Source: Burkholderiales bacterium (lineage in GTDB: Bacteria > Pseudomonadota > Gammaproteobacteria > Burkholderiales > SG8-41). Taken from it: DNA of 64,000 nt. The position numbers were made by a program, and so were the translations under genes. Of this stretch, positions 1-11,145 are shown one piece after another. The notes under the pieces were generated by a model, which worked only from the letters and a program-made list of their open reading frames with translations, was not told where the DNA came from and ran no database searches. The stretch covers positions 62,001 through 126,000 of the forward strand of contig JAIEPF010000007.1 in assembly GCA_019749945.1 (NCBI GenBank), written 5' to 3'. Every line of letters begins with the position of its first letter. Within the stretch, counting starts at the first letter, position 1.

Positions 1-795
1 GGCAACAAAACCCGAGCGCATGCCCGGCACGTTGGAGCGTTTCGACAGGCTGGAGAACACCACCAGGTTGCGGAAGTCGCCGCGGCCGAGCCGCACAGCG
101 GCCGCCAGGGCGCCCAGCGGCGGTTCGGCTTCGTCAAAGTAGATTTCCGAATAACACTCGTCGGCGGCGATGACGCAGTTGTAACGGTCGGCGTATTCGA
201 ACAAGCGCTTCCAGTCGGCGATCGTCAGCACCTTTCCGGTCGGATTTCCGGGCGAGCAGACATACAGCAGTTGCGCGCGTTGCCAAACGCTGTGCGGCAA
301 CTGGCCGGGATCAAAAGCGTAGTTGTCGGCGGGCAGGGTATTGATGAACTCCGGCTGCGCGCCGGCGAGCAGCGCCGCGCCTTCATAGATCTGATAGAAG
401 GGATTGGGGCAGATCACCGCAGGCCGGTCGCTGCCGCTTTTGCCATCATTCCTGCTGGTATCGATCACGGCCTGGGCGAAGGCAAACAGCGCTTCACGGC
501 TGCCGTTGACCGGCAGCACCTGGGTTGCCGGATCGGGTTGTGCGATGGCATAACGTCTGGCGATCCATTGCGCAATGGCCAGGCGCAGCGCATCGCTGCC
601 CAGCGTTGCGGGATAAGCGGACAGGCCGCCGAGGCTGGCGACCAGGGTGTCGCGGATGAAGCCCGGGGTCGGATGTTTGGGCTCGCCGATGTGCAGGCTG
701 ACCGTTTTGACCGAAGATGGCGGCTGATTGCCGGCAAGCAGCGCGGTCAAGCGCTGAAACGGGTAACTCTGCAGCAGTTCAAGGCGCGGGTTCAA
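1..795 (-). CDS. dapC: Succinyldiaminopimelate aminotransferase, 3' part beyond window
   Basis: PLP-dependent class I aminotransferase that converts N-succinyl-2-amino-6-oxopimelate to N-succinyl-LL-diaminopimelate in lysine and peptidoglycan synthesis. The 265 visible codons start at TTG 795 (reading MNPRLELLQSYPF, the usual DapC start, with GGAA upstream). They contain the cofactor-domain motifs CSPGNPTGK and ADECYSEIYF and the Schiff-base lysine in SSLSKRSNVPGMRSG (about K252). The reading frame is still open at base 1, so the C-terminal small domain is outside the window. It follows queF on the same strand after 11 bases. No in-frame ATG is present near the start, so TTG is inferred from family alignment. 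Confidence 0.87.
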   Translation of the reverse strand, partial: MNPRLELLQSYPFQRLTALLAGNQPPSSVKTVSLHIGEPKHPTPGFIRDTLVASLGGLSAYPATLGSDALRLAIAQWIARRYAIAQPDPATQVLPVNGSREALFAFAQAVIDTSRNDGKSGSDRPAVICPNPFYQIYEGAALLAGAQPEFINTLPADNYAFDPGQLPHSVWQRAQLLYVCSPGNPTGKVLTIADWKRLFEYADRYNCVIAADECYSEIYFDEAEPPLGALAAAVRLGRGDFRNLVVFSSLSKRSNVPGMRSGFVA

Positions 796-806
796 CTCGA
801 ATTCCG

Positions 807-1223
807 TCAGCGGGTTGGTGATCCGGGTTCAAGCAAGGGCATGTCGGGTACGCGTGCGGGCTTGAAACCGCGCTGCACATGCTGCGCAGTGACGGTGGTG
901 AAAATGCCGCCGCGCACGTAGAACCGCGCCGTCAGCTGCATGTAGCGCGGTTTGACGGCACGCACCAAGTCGTCAAGGATGCGGTTGGTCACTGCTTCGT
1001 GGAACGCGCCTTCATTGCGGAACGACCAGATGTAGAGTTTCAGGCTTTTCAGCTCGATGCAGCGCTTGTCCGGCACGTAATCGAGGATCAGGGTCGCAAA
1101 ATCCGGCTGCCCGGTTTTCGGGCACAGACACGTAAACTCCGGTATTTCCATGTGAATCCGGAAATCGCGCGCCGGCGCCGGATTGGGAAAGGTGTCGAGT
1201 TCGCGGGAAGGCTGCGTAGGCAT
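807..1223 (-). CDS. queF: NADPH-dependent 7-cyano-7-deazaguanine reductase (short QueF)
   Basis: Reduces preQ0 to preQ1 in queuosine synthesis for tRNA wobble modification. The 138-residue product has the length of the single-domain bacterial form. The nucleophilic cysteine lies in [13 protein letters not shown] (C34), and the QueF signature [16 protein letters not shown] is at about residues 57-72. It is the first gene of a minus-strand pair with dapC and is divergent from smc across 100 bases. That gap has -10-like AT stretches on both strands but no pair of elements I would defend. Confidence 0.93.
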   Translation of the reverse strand: MPTQPSRELDTFPNPAPARDFRIHMEIPEFTCLCPKTGQPDFATLILDYVPDKRCIELKSLKLYIWSFRNEGAFHEAVTNRILDDLVRAVKPRYMQLTARFYVRGGIFTTVTAQHVQRGFKPARVPDMPLLEPGSPTR

Positions 1224-1323
1224 GAGCGAACGTATCTATTTAGTGAGTCAATTCAGTTAAAATGCGCGCTGAATTCTACCTGTTTGGCTTCGCTACACAA
1301 CTTTTTCTTGGCAGAACAGCACC

Positions 1324-4300
1324 TTGCGCCTCAAGCAGATCAATCTCGCCGGTTTCAAGTCCTTCGTCGACCCCACCCATATCCCCGTGCCGGGGCAGCT
1401 GGTCGGTGTGGTCGGGCCCAACGGCTGCGGCAAATCCAACATCATTGATGCCGTGCGCTGGGTGCTCGGCGAAACCTCGGCGAAGCACCTGCGCGGCGCC
1501 ACCATGCAGGATGTGCTGTTCAACGGCTCAGGCGACAGAAAGCCGGTCAACCGCGCCACGGTGGAACTGGTGTTCGACAACAGTCTCGGCAAGGCCGCGG
1601 GGCAATGGTCAAGCTACTCGGAAATTTCGGTCAAGCGCATGCTTGAGCGCGACGGCGATTCTTCGTACTACATCAACAACATTCATGTCCGGCGCCGCGA
1701 CATTGCCGACATCTTCCTTGGCACCGGCCTGGGCAGCCGCGCCTACGCGATCATCGAGCAGGGCATGATTTCGCGGGTGATCGAAGCCAAGCCGGAAGAG
1801 CTGCGGGTGTTTCTTGAAGAAGCCGCGGGAGTTTCCAAATACCGCGAGCGCCGTCGTGAAACCGAACTGCGCCTGCGCGACACGCGAGAGAACCTGGCGC
1901 GGGTCGATGATATCCGCCAGGAACTCGACAAACAGCTGACCCATCTGCAGGGCCAGGCTGAAGTCGCCACCCGGTATCACGCGCTGCAGGCAGAAGTCGC
2001 CGGCACCCAGCATCTGCTGTGGTTCGCGCGCCGCCAGGAATCGGCCGCAACCCGCAACCGCCATGCGCGCGATATCGAAAAACTGGGCAACGAACTCGAA
2101 GCCGAAACCGCGCGCCTGCGCGATGCCGAGCGCCGCCTTGAAGAGTTGCGCAACCAGCATTATCGCGCCGGCGACGAAGTGCATGCGGCACAGGGCGCGT
2201 TTTATGAAACCAATGCCGAGATCGCGCGCCTGGAGCAGCAGATTGGGCATATCCGCGAAAACCGCAGCCGTGTCGAACAGCAGATCGGCAACCTGGGCGG
2301 CCAGCTGGGCAGCGCCGAAGCGCAGCTCGGGCAGTCGCAGTCCAGTTTGGCGGAGTGGCGCGGTGAACATCAACAGGCGCAGGCCAGAATTGCCGTCTGC
2401 GAAGCGCGCATTGCGGAGGAACGCGCCAAACTGCCGCTGGCCGAAGAGGCTTGGCGTGCGACCAGTGCACGGCGCGATGAATTGCAGCAGGCGATGGGGC
2501 GCGCCGAGCAGTCACGCCAGGTGGAACAGACCAAACTCGAACATGCCTCGCGGGTGCTGGAGCGGCTGTCGGCGCGCGATGCGCGCCTGCATGAGGAGCA
2601 GAACGGACTCGAAAAACCCGACACTGCGGCGCTGGAGGCGCTGCAGTCGCAGATCGGCGGCATTGCCGCGGAACTGGCCGGGCGCCGCGAAGCGCTGGCG
2701 GTCAAGGAACGCGAACTGCCGCAGCTCGAACAGGCGCTCGAGCAGCGTACTGCCGCGGTGGACCAGGCGGTGCAGGGTGTGACCGCGATGGAAGCGCGGG
2801 TTGAGGCTTTGCGCCAGCTGCAGGACAAGCTGGCGCATGGCTCGGATATCGAGGACTGGATTGCCGCGCGCGGCATTGATGGTGCGACGCGGCTGTGGCA
2901 GGGCATCGCGATCGAATCCGGCTATGAGGATGCGCTGGAAGCGGTTCTGCGCGAACGCCTGAATGCGGTCACGCTGGACGGTCTCGAAGCCTGCGGCAAC
3001 TGGGGTGATGTGCCGCCGGGCAAGCTGGCGGTTGCTGAAGTCGGAAATAACAGTGATGCGGGCGCCGCGGCGCCGATGCCGGCGCGGGCGCTGCCGCTGG
3101 CGCGTTTTGTCACCTGCCGCGACCAGCGGCTTGCAGCAGCACTGGCGGACTGGCTGCATGGTGCGTTTGTTGTTGAAGATCTCAATGCCGGACTCGCGCT
3201 GCGTGCGCAACTCGCGCCCGGGTCGGTGCTGGTGTCGCGCGATGGTTATCTGTTCACACGGCACAGCCTGACCTTTCATGCACCGGATTCCGAACTGCAC
3301 GGTGTCTTGTCCCGGCAGCGGGAAATCGAGTCGCTCGAAGCCGATGTAGCGGTCAAGAAGGGCGCCATCGACGCCCTGCGTGCCGCGGCTGATGAGCAGA
3401 CGGCGCGGATTGCCGATGAAAAAGCGACCCTGGGTGCCTTGCGTGAAGAAGTCACGGGGTTGCAGCAGAAACACCATGCGCTGCAGATGGAAAGCGTGCG
3501 GCTCACCGAGCAGACGCAGCGGCTGATGCAGCGCGGGGAGCAGATCGCCGCAGAACTGGCGGAAATTGCCGAGCAGGCGGCCGCGGAAACCGCGCATCGC
3601 GAAGAGGCGACCGCCAACCTTGCGCGTTTTGGTGAGGAGGCCGGCGGTTTTGCGCGTGAACTGGAACTGGCGCTGGGCCTCTACCGCGAGGCGCAGTCGG
3701 TGCTTGACCGGCAGCGGGAAACCGCGCAACTCGCCGACCGCGAATTGCAGGAAGCGGTGTTCCAGGGCAAGACCCTGTCGAACAAAATCGGCGAAGTCGA
3801 ACGCGTGATTGCCTCCGCCACCGAAAACATCGAGCGTCTGCGCCAGGCGCTGGCCGCCGAGCAGGAGGCCCTGTCGCGGCTCGATGAATCACCGTGGCAA
3901 AGCCAGCTGCAGATCGCGCTGTCGCTGCGCGGCACCAGGGAGCAGGCGCTGGCCCAGGCGCGAGATGCACTGGAGGCCACCGAAGCGCAACTGAAGGCGG
4001 TGGAGCAGGAGCGCATGGAGTCCGAGCAGAAACTCGCCCCGCTGCGCGACCGCATCAGTGAAGTGAAGCTGAAGGAGCAGGAGGCGCGCATCAACGAAGA
4101 GCAGTACGCGCAGCAGCTCGCCGAGGCCGGCGCTGATGAGGCGGCGCTGGCGCAGCAGCTGGAAAAGGGCACACGTTCGGGATCGCTGCAATCCGAGATC
4201 AGCCGGCTGACTGCGGAAATCAAGGAGTTGGGTGCCGTGAACCTGGCGGCGCTGGAGGAACTCGAGGCGGCGCGCGAACGCAAGACCTACCTCGACGCGC

Positions 4301-4848
4301 AATCGGAAGATCTGACGTCGGCGATGAACACGCTGGAAGACGCCATACGCCGCATCGATCGTGAAACCCGGGAACGGCTGCAGTCGACTTTCGACGATGT
4401 CAACGGCCATTTCTCGAAAATGTTCCCTGCGCTGTTCGGCGGCGGCAATGCGAAACTGCTGCTGACGGGCGAGGAAATTCTCGACTGCGGAATTCAGGTC
4501 ATCGCCCAACCGCCGGGCAAGAAAAACAGTTCGATCCACCTGTTGTCGGGCGGCGAGAAGGCCCTCACCGCGATGGCGCTGGTTTTTTCGATTTTCAAGC
4601 TGAATCCGGCGCCGTTCTGCATGCTGGATGAGGTCGACGCACCGCTCGATGACCACAACACCGGTCGCTTCTGCGAACTGGTGAAAAAAATGTCCGAGCA
4701 GTCGCAGTTCGTGTTCATCAGCCACAACAAGATCACCATGGAGATCGCCAACCAGTTGCTCGGCATCACCATGCAGGAACCCGGCGTGTCGCGGGTGGTG
4801 GCGGTGGACATAGACGCCGCGATGAAACTCACGGAAGAGGCGGCTTGA
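1324..4848 (+). CDS. smc: Chromosome segregation ATPase SMC
   Basis: Condensin-type ATPase that organises and segregates the chromosome together with ScpA/ScpB. The 1174-residue product has Walker A GPNGCGKSN at 31-39, long coiled-coil arms (about 170-500 and 670-1000), a central hinge near 510-660, the ABC signature LLSGGEKALTAM and Walker B FCMLDEVDAPLDD at the C-terminal head. TTG 1324 gives the canonical N-terminus MRLKQINLAGFKSF. No ATG upstream is in frame with that block. Six bases separate it from the ZipA-like gene, so the pair with ligA looks like one transcription unit. Confidence 0.96.
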   Translation: MRLKQINLAGFKSFVDPTHIPVPGQLVGVVGPNGCGKSNIIDAVRWVLGETSAKHLRGATMQDVLFNGSGDRKPVNRATVELVFDNSLGKAAGQWSSYSEISVKRMLERDGDSSYYINNIHVRRRDIADIFLGTGLGSRAYAIIEQGMISRVIEAKPEELRVFLEEAAGVSKYRERRRETELRLRDTRENLARVDDIRQELDKQLTHLQGQAEVATRYHALQAEVAGTQHLLWFARRQESAATRNRHARDIEKLGNELEAETARLRDAERRLEELRNQHYRAGDEVHAAQGAFYETNAEIARLEQQIGHIRENRSRVEQQIGNLGGQLGSAEAQLGQSQSSLAEWRGEHQQAQARIAVCEARIAEERAKLPLAEEAWRATSARRDELQQAMGRAEQSRQVEQTKLEHASRVLERLSARDARLHEEQNGLEKPDTAALEALQSQIGGIAAELAGRREALAVKERELPQLEQALEQRTAAVDQAVQGVTAMEARVEALRQLQDKLAHGSDIEDWIAARGIDGATRLWQGIAIESGYEDALEAVLRERLNAVTLDGLEACGNWGDVPPGKLAVAEVGNNSDAGAAAPMPARALPLARFVTCRDQRLAAALADWLHGAFVVEDLNAGLALRAQLAPGSVLVSRDGYLFTRHSLTFHAPDSELHGVLSRQREIESLEADVAVKKGAIDALRAAADEQTARIADEKATLGALREEVTGLQQKHHALQMESVRLTEQTQRLMQRGEQIAAELAEIAEQAAAETAHREEATANLARFGEEAGGFARELELALGLYREAQSVLDRQRETAQLADRELQEAVFQGKTLSNKIGEVERVIASATENIERLRQALAAEQEALSRLDESPWQSQLQIALSLRGTREQALAQARDALEATEAQLKAVEQERMESEQKLAPLRDRISEVKLKEQEARINEEQYAQQLAEAGADEAALAQQLEKGTRSGSLQSEISRLTAEIKELGAVNLAALEELEAARERKTYLDAQSEDLTSAMNTLEDAIRRIDRETRERLQSTFDDVNGHFSKMFPALFGGGNAKLLLTGEEILDCGIQVIAQPPGKKNSSIHLLSGGEKALTAMALVFSIFKLNPAPFCMLDEVDAPLDDHNTGRFCELVKKMSEQSQFVFISHNKITMEIANQLLGITMQEPGVSRVVAVDIDAAMKLTEEAA

Positions 4849-4854
4849 CCCGGC

Positions 4855-7928
<3,074 letters not shown>

Positions 7929-7944
7929 GGCGAAAGGATCATTG

Positions 7945-8820
7945 GTGAAACGCACATCCATACGCAAGGCGGTGTTTCCGGTGGCCGGACTGGGCACCCG
8001 TTTTCTGCCGGCGACCAAGGCCAGCCCGAAGGAGATGCTGCCTGTCGTCGACAAACCGCTGATCCAGTATGCGGTGGAGGAAGCCATCGCGGCCGGGGTG
8101 ACCGAGCTGATTTTTGTCACCGGCCGCGGCAAACGCGCGATCGAGGACCATTTTGACCAGGCGGTCGAACTGGAAATGGCGCTGGAGCAGAATGGCCGGA
8201 CGCAATTGCTGTCAGAAGTTCGCGGCATATTGCCCAAAGGCGTCAATTGCATATTCGTGCGCCAGGCGCAGCCGCTGGGCCTGGGGCATGCGGTGCTGTG
8301 CGCGCAGCCGGCAGTCGGCAATGAACCGTTTGCGGTGCTGCTGGCCGATGACCTGATCGATGCGCGCACGCCGGTGCTGGCGCAGATGGAACGTTTGCAC
8401 CGGACTGATGGTGCGGCGGTGATTGCCGTGCAGCAGGTGCCCAGGGCGGAGATTTCCCGCTACGGCGTGGTCGCCGTGCCGCCGCGTTCGCGTTCGCCGC
8501 ATCACATCAGCGGCATTGTCGAAAAACCGCCGGCGGCAAAGGCGCCGTCGCGGCTGGGCGTGGTCGGCCGCTACATCCTGACGCCGCGCATATTCACCGA
8601 GTTGTCCGGTTCCAGGGCCGGTGCCGGCGGAGAAATCCAGCTGACCGATGCGATCGCGCGCCTGCAGCATCATGAAACCGTGCTTGCTTATGAATTTGAA
8701 GGTCGACGTTTCGACTGCGGCAGCAAGCTGGGCTACCTGGAGGCCAATGTCGAACTGGCAAAAAAACATCCGGAGATCGGCGCTGCGTTCAGGCGCTACC
8801 TGCGGCGGCTGCCTTCCTGA
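7945..8820 (+). CDS. galU: UTP--glucose-1-phosphate uridylyltransferase
   Basis: Makes UDP-glucose from UTP and glucose-1-phosphate for envelope polysaccharides. The nucleotide-binding motif [28 protein letters not shown] is at the N-terminus, and the sugar-nucleotide-transferase fold continues through LLADDLID and GRYILTP. I chose GTG 7945 (291 residues) because AAAGGA lies six bases upstream; the in-frame TTG codons at 7918 and 7942 overlap ligA or crowd the ribosome-binding site. Length matches E. coli GalU (about 300). Confidence 0.93.
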   Translation: MKRTSIRKAVFPVAGLGTRFLPATKASPKEMLPVVDKPLIQYAVEEAIAAGVTELIFVTGRGKRAIEDHFDQAVELEMALEQNGRTQLLSEVRGILPKGVNCIFVRQAQPLGLGHAVLCAQPAVGNEPFAVLLADDLIDARTPVLAQMERLHRTDGAAVIAVQQVPRAEISRYGVVAVPPRSRSPHHISGIVEKPPAAKAPSRLGVVGRYILTPRIFTELSGSRAGAGGEIQLTDAIARLQHHETVLAYEFEGRRFDCGSKLGYLEANVELAKKHPEIGAAFRRYLRRLPS

Positions 8821-8843
8821 GCGGGGTGTCGCGATCACCCGGA

Positions 8844-8849
8844 TATAAT
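8844..8849 (+). promoter_or_regulatory. -10-like TATAAT before DsrE-like gene
   Basis: A perfect TATAAT sits 44 bases upstream of the ATG at 8893 in the 72-base gap after galU. The -35 position is GC-rich and unconvincing, so promoter function is only suggested. Confidence 0.35.
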
Positions 8850-8892
8850 CGGCTGCCGGCATCCTGCCCCGCATTTTCCGTCAAGGCACATC

Positions 8893-9261
8893 ATGGCAAG
8901 CAAACTGATGATCATCATGGTCAACACCGACCCGTCCAATGTGCCTGAATTGGGCGCGCCGTTTTTCCAGGCCACGGTTGCGGCCGCGATGGACTATGAA
9001 GTCGAGGTGATCCTGACCGCGCGCGCCGGAGAGCTGGCGAAAAAAGGCGTTGCCGAAAAGCTGTTCGTCACCGAAGGCGCGCTGAAAAGCGTCTACGATT
9101 TCATCAAGGATGCGCATGAGGCGGGCGTGCGTTTCAAGGTCTGCACGCCGACGCTGGAGTTGTGGGGCGACGACCTGATTCCGGAAATTGATGAAATCAT
9201 CGGCGGCGCCTATGTCATCGAGCAGGCGATGGATGATGATGTCGTCACCTTTACTTATTGA
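8893..9261 (+). CDS. DsrE-family protein
   Basis: A 122-residue single-domain protein that reads as the DsrE/peroxiredoxin-like fold (MASKLMIIMVNTDPSN... early strand, then alternating alpha/beta). Family members include sulfur-relay proteins, but this one has a single cysteine (in KVCTPTLELWG, about residue 84), so a thiol relay role is possible but not shown. ATG 8893 follows AAGG. Its stop overlaps the presumed hpt start, suggesting coupled expression. Function is not assigned. Confidence 0.7.
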   Translation: MASKLMIIMVNTDPSNVPELGAPFFQATVAAAMDYEVEVILTARAGELAKKGVAEKLFVTEGALKSVYDFIKDAHEAGVRFKVCTPTLELWGDDLIPEIDEIIGGAYVIEQAMDDDVVTFTY

Positions 9262-9830
9262 GTCGTTCCTTGTCCCTTTCCCCCGCAGAAGCCAGGGCCC
9301 TGCTGGCGCGTTCCGAACAGCTTCTGGCGCCTGAGGCTGTCGGGCGGGCGGTTGCGCGCGTCGCCGGTGAAATCACTGTGGCGCTGAGTGAGGAGCAGCC
9401 GATGCTGCTGGCGGTGATGCGCGGCGCCGTGGTATTTGCCGGGCAACTGCTGCCCTTGCTGCATTTTCCACTGGAGTTTGATTATCTGGATGCCACCCGA
9501 TACGGCAAGGCCACACGCGGCGGTGAACTGGACTGGCGGGTGGACGTGCCGGCGGGGGTGAAAGATCGCATAGTGCTGATCGTCGACGATATCCTCGACG
9601 AAGGCCATACGCTGGATGCGATCCGTAATCGCCTGCTGGATGCGGGCGCGCGACGGGTGCTGATTGCGGTATTTGCCGACAAGGATCTGGGAAAAGCCAA
9701 GCCGGTGACCGCCGATTTTATCGGGACACCGCTGCCCAACCGTTATGTGTTCGGTTTCGGCATGGATGTGCAGGGCCTGTGGCGCAATCTGCCTGCGGTT
9801 TATGCCCTGCGCCATGACGAACAGGCCTGA
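9258..9830 (+). CDS. hpt: Hypoxanthine-guanine phosphoribosyltransferase
   Basis: Purine-salvage enzyme that transfers ribose-5-phosphate from PRPP to hypoxanthine or guanine. The PRPP-binding motif IVLIVDDILDEGHTLDAI is clear, together with AVMRGAVVFAGQLL near the N-terminus and a C-terminal FGFGMD. The 190-residue length is normal. The start is uncertain: TTG 9258 overlaps the DsrE-like stop, and a second TTG at 9270 is equally usable; no ATG is available. Adjacent to a methylthio-nucleoside phosphorylase whose purine product could feed this enzyme. Confidence 0.88.
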   Translation: MSRSLSLSPAEARALLARSEQLLAPEAVGRAVARVAGEITVALSEEQPMLLAVMRGAVVFAGQLLPLLHFPLEFDYLDATRYGKATRGGELDWRVDVPAGVKDRIVLIVDDILDEGHTLDAIRNRLLDAGARRVLIAVFADKDLGKAKPVTADFIGTPLPNRYVFGFGMDVQGLWRNLPAVYALRHDEQA

Positions 9831-9840
9831 AGTCAAAGCC

Positions 9841-10587
9841 ATGCTTGGCATCATTGGCGGCAGCGGCCTGAACCGGATCGCGGATCTTGAGGCGCCGCGG
9901 CGGGTAGTGATGACCACGCCCTACGGCGAACCCTCGGCGGCGCTGACCGTCGGCAGGCTGCACGGGCTTGAGGTGGTATTTCTCGCCCGCCATGGCGATG
10001 GTCACACCATCGCGCCGCACCGCATCAATTACCGCGCCAATATCCAGGCACTGCATGCGCAGGGTGTGCGCGATGTCATCGCGGTGGCGACGGTCGGCGG
10101 CATACGCGACGGGTTGAGCCCGGGCTCTCTGGTGGTGCCGGACCAGATCATCGATTACACCCATGGCCGGGAAACCACTTTTTTTGACGGTGTCGGGCAA
10201 GCGCTGCAGCATATTGATTTTACGCGGCCTTTCCGGGGCGAGATGCGCGGCAGGCTGCTGCGGGCCGGGGCGGCCGCGGGAGACGCCCTGCACGACGGCG
10301 GTGTTTATGGCGTAACGCAGGGCCCGCGACTGGAGACGGCTGCGGAGATCAATCGCATGGCGAACGACGGCGCCGATATCGTCGGCATGACCGGCATGCC
10401 GGAGGCGGCGCTGGCGCGCGAGATGGGACTCGATTACGCGATGCTGTGTGTGGTGGTCAACGCGGCGGCCGGACGCGGGGCCAATACTGACGGCGTGGCC
10501 ATGGCCGAAATCACGGCCGTGGCCGAAGCGGCGATGCGTCGCGTCGCGATTGTTCTTGCCGGAGTAGCGAGACAATATGGCCGTTAG
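9841..10587 (+). CDS. mtnP: S-methyl-5'-thioadenosine/thioinosine phosphorylase
   Basis: Phosphorolyses a methylthio-nucleoside, by-product of polyamine synthesis, to a free purine and methylthioribose-1-phosphate. The family pattern is visible in LGIIGGSGL at the N-terminus, [33 protein letters not shown] and [12 protein letters not shown]. About 248 residues from ATG 9841; an in-frame ATG at 9814 overlaps hpt. Its neighbour hpt accepts hypoxanthine, which would fit a thioinosine (MTIP) specificity, but I cannot settle adenosine versus inosine from sequence. The 3' end overlaps def by 11 bases. Confidence 0.85.
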   Translation: MLGIIGGSGLNRIADLEAPRRVVMTTPYGEPSAALTVGRLHGLEVVFLARHGDGHTIAPHRINYRANIQALHAQGVRDVIAVATVGGIRDGLSPGSLVVPDQIIDYTHGRETTFFDGVGQALQHIDFTRPFRGEMRGRLLRAGAAAGDALHDGGVYGVTQGPRLETAAEINRMANDGADIVGMTGMPEAALAREMGLDYAMLCVVVNAAAGRGANTDGVAMAEITAVAEAAMRRVAIVLAGVARQYGR

Positions 10588-11110
10588 ATCCGTATTGCGC
10601 ATGGGCGACGAACGGCTGTTGCGGATATCGCAGCCGGTGGAACGTTTTGATACGCCGGAACTGCATCAGTTGCTTGCCGACATGGAAGACACCATGCGTG
10701 CACTGAACGGCGCGGGGCTGGCCGCGCCGCAGATCGGGGTGCCTCTGCGCGTGGTCATTTTCGGCATCACCGCCAATCCGCGTTATCCGGATGCCGAGCC
10801 GGTGCCGCAGACCGTGCTGATCAATCCGGTGATCACGCCGCTGGACGCTGAGATGGACGAGGACTGGGAGGGCTGCCTGTCGGTGCCCGGCATGCGCGGG
10901 CTGGTGCCGCGCCACCTGCGCCTGCGTTACCGGGGTTTTGATGCCAGAGGTGCCGCGATCGACCGTACGGTTGGGGGTTTCCATGCGCGCGTGGTGCAGC
11001 ACGAATGCGATCACCTCGACGGCGTGCTGTATCCGATGCGCATCCGGGACCTGCGTGATTTCGGTTTTACCGAGGAATTGTTCCCCGGGCAGGATATCAA
11101 TGATGACTAA
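10577..11110 (+). CDS. def: Peptide deformylase
   Basis: Metalloenzyme that removes the N-formyl group from nascent proteins. The three family motifs are present: [10 protein letters not shown] (46-54), EGCLSVPG with metal-binding C100, and QHECDHLDG with H142, catalytic E143 and H146. Length 177 is typical. ATG 10577 lies inside the end of the phosphorylase gene, implying coupling. The gene is away from its common fmt partner, so it may be one of several deformylases in the genome. Confidence 0.95.
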   Translation: MAVRSVLRMGDERLLRISQPVERFDTPELHQLLADMEDTMRALNGAGLAAPQIGVPLRVVIFGITANPRYPDAEPVPQTVLINPVITPLDAEMDEDWEGCLSVPGMRGLVPRHLRLRYRGFDARGAAIDRTVGGFHARVVQHECDHLDGVLYPMRIRDLRDFGFTEELFPGQDINDD

Positions 11111-11114
11111 GGGT

Positions 11115-11133
11115 GGCGACCGATGTTGTCGCC
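11115..11133. terminator. Hairpin between convergent def and glnD
   Basis: GGCGAC (11115-11120) pairs with GTCGCC (11128-11133) around a seven-base loop in the 35-base gap between convergent genes. There is no T-tract on either side, so it may only be a weak or Rho-assisted end. Confidence 0.3.
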
Positions 11134-11145
11134 TGAGTATGCAGG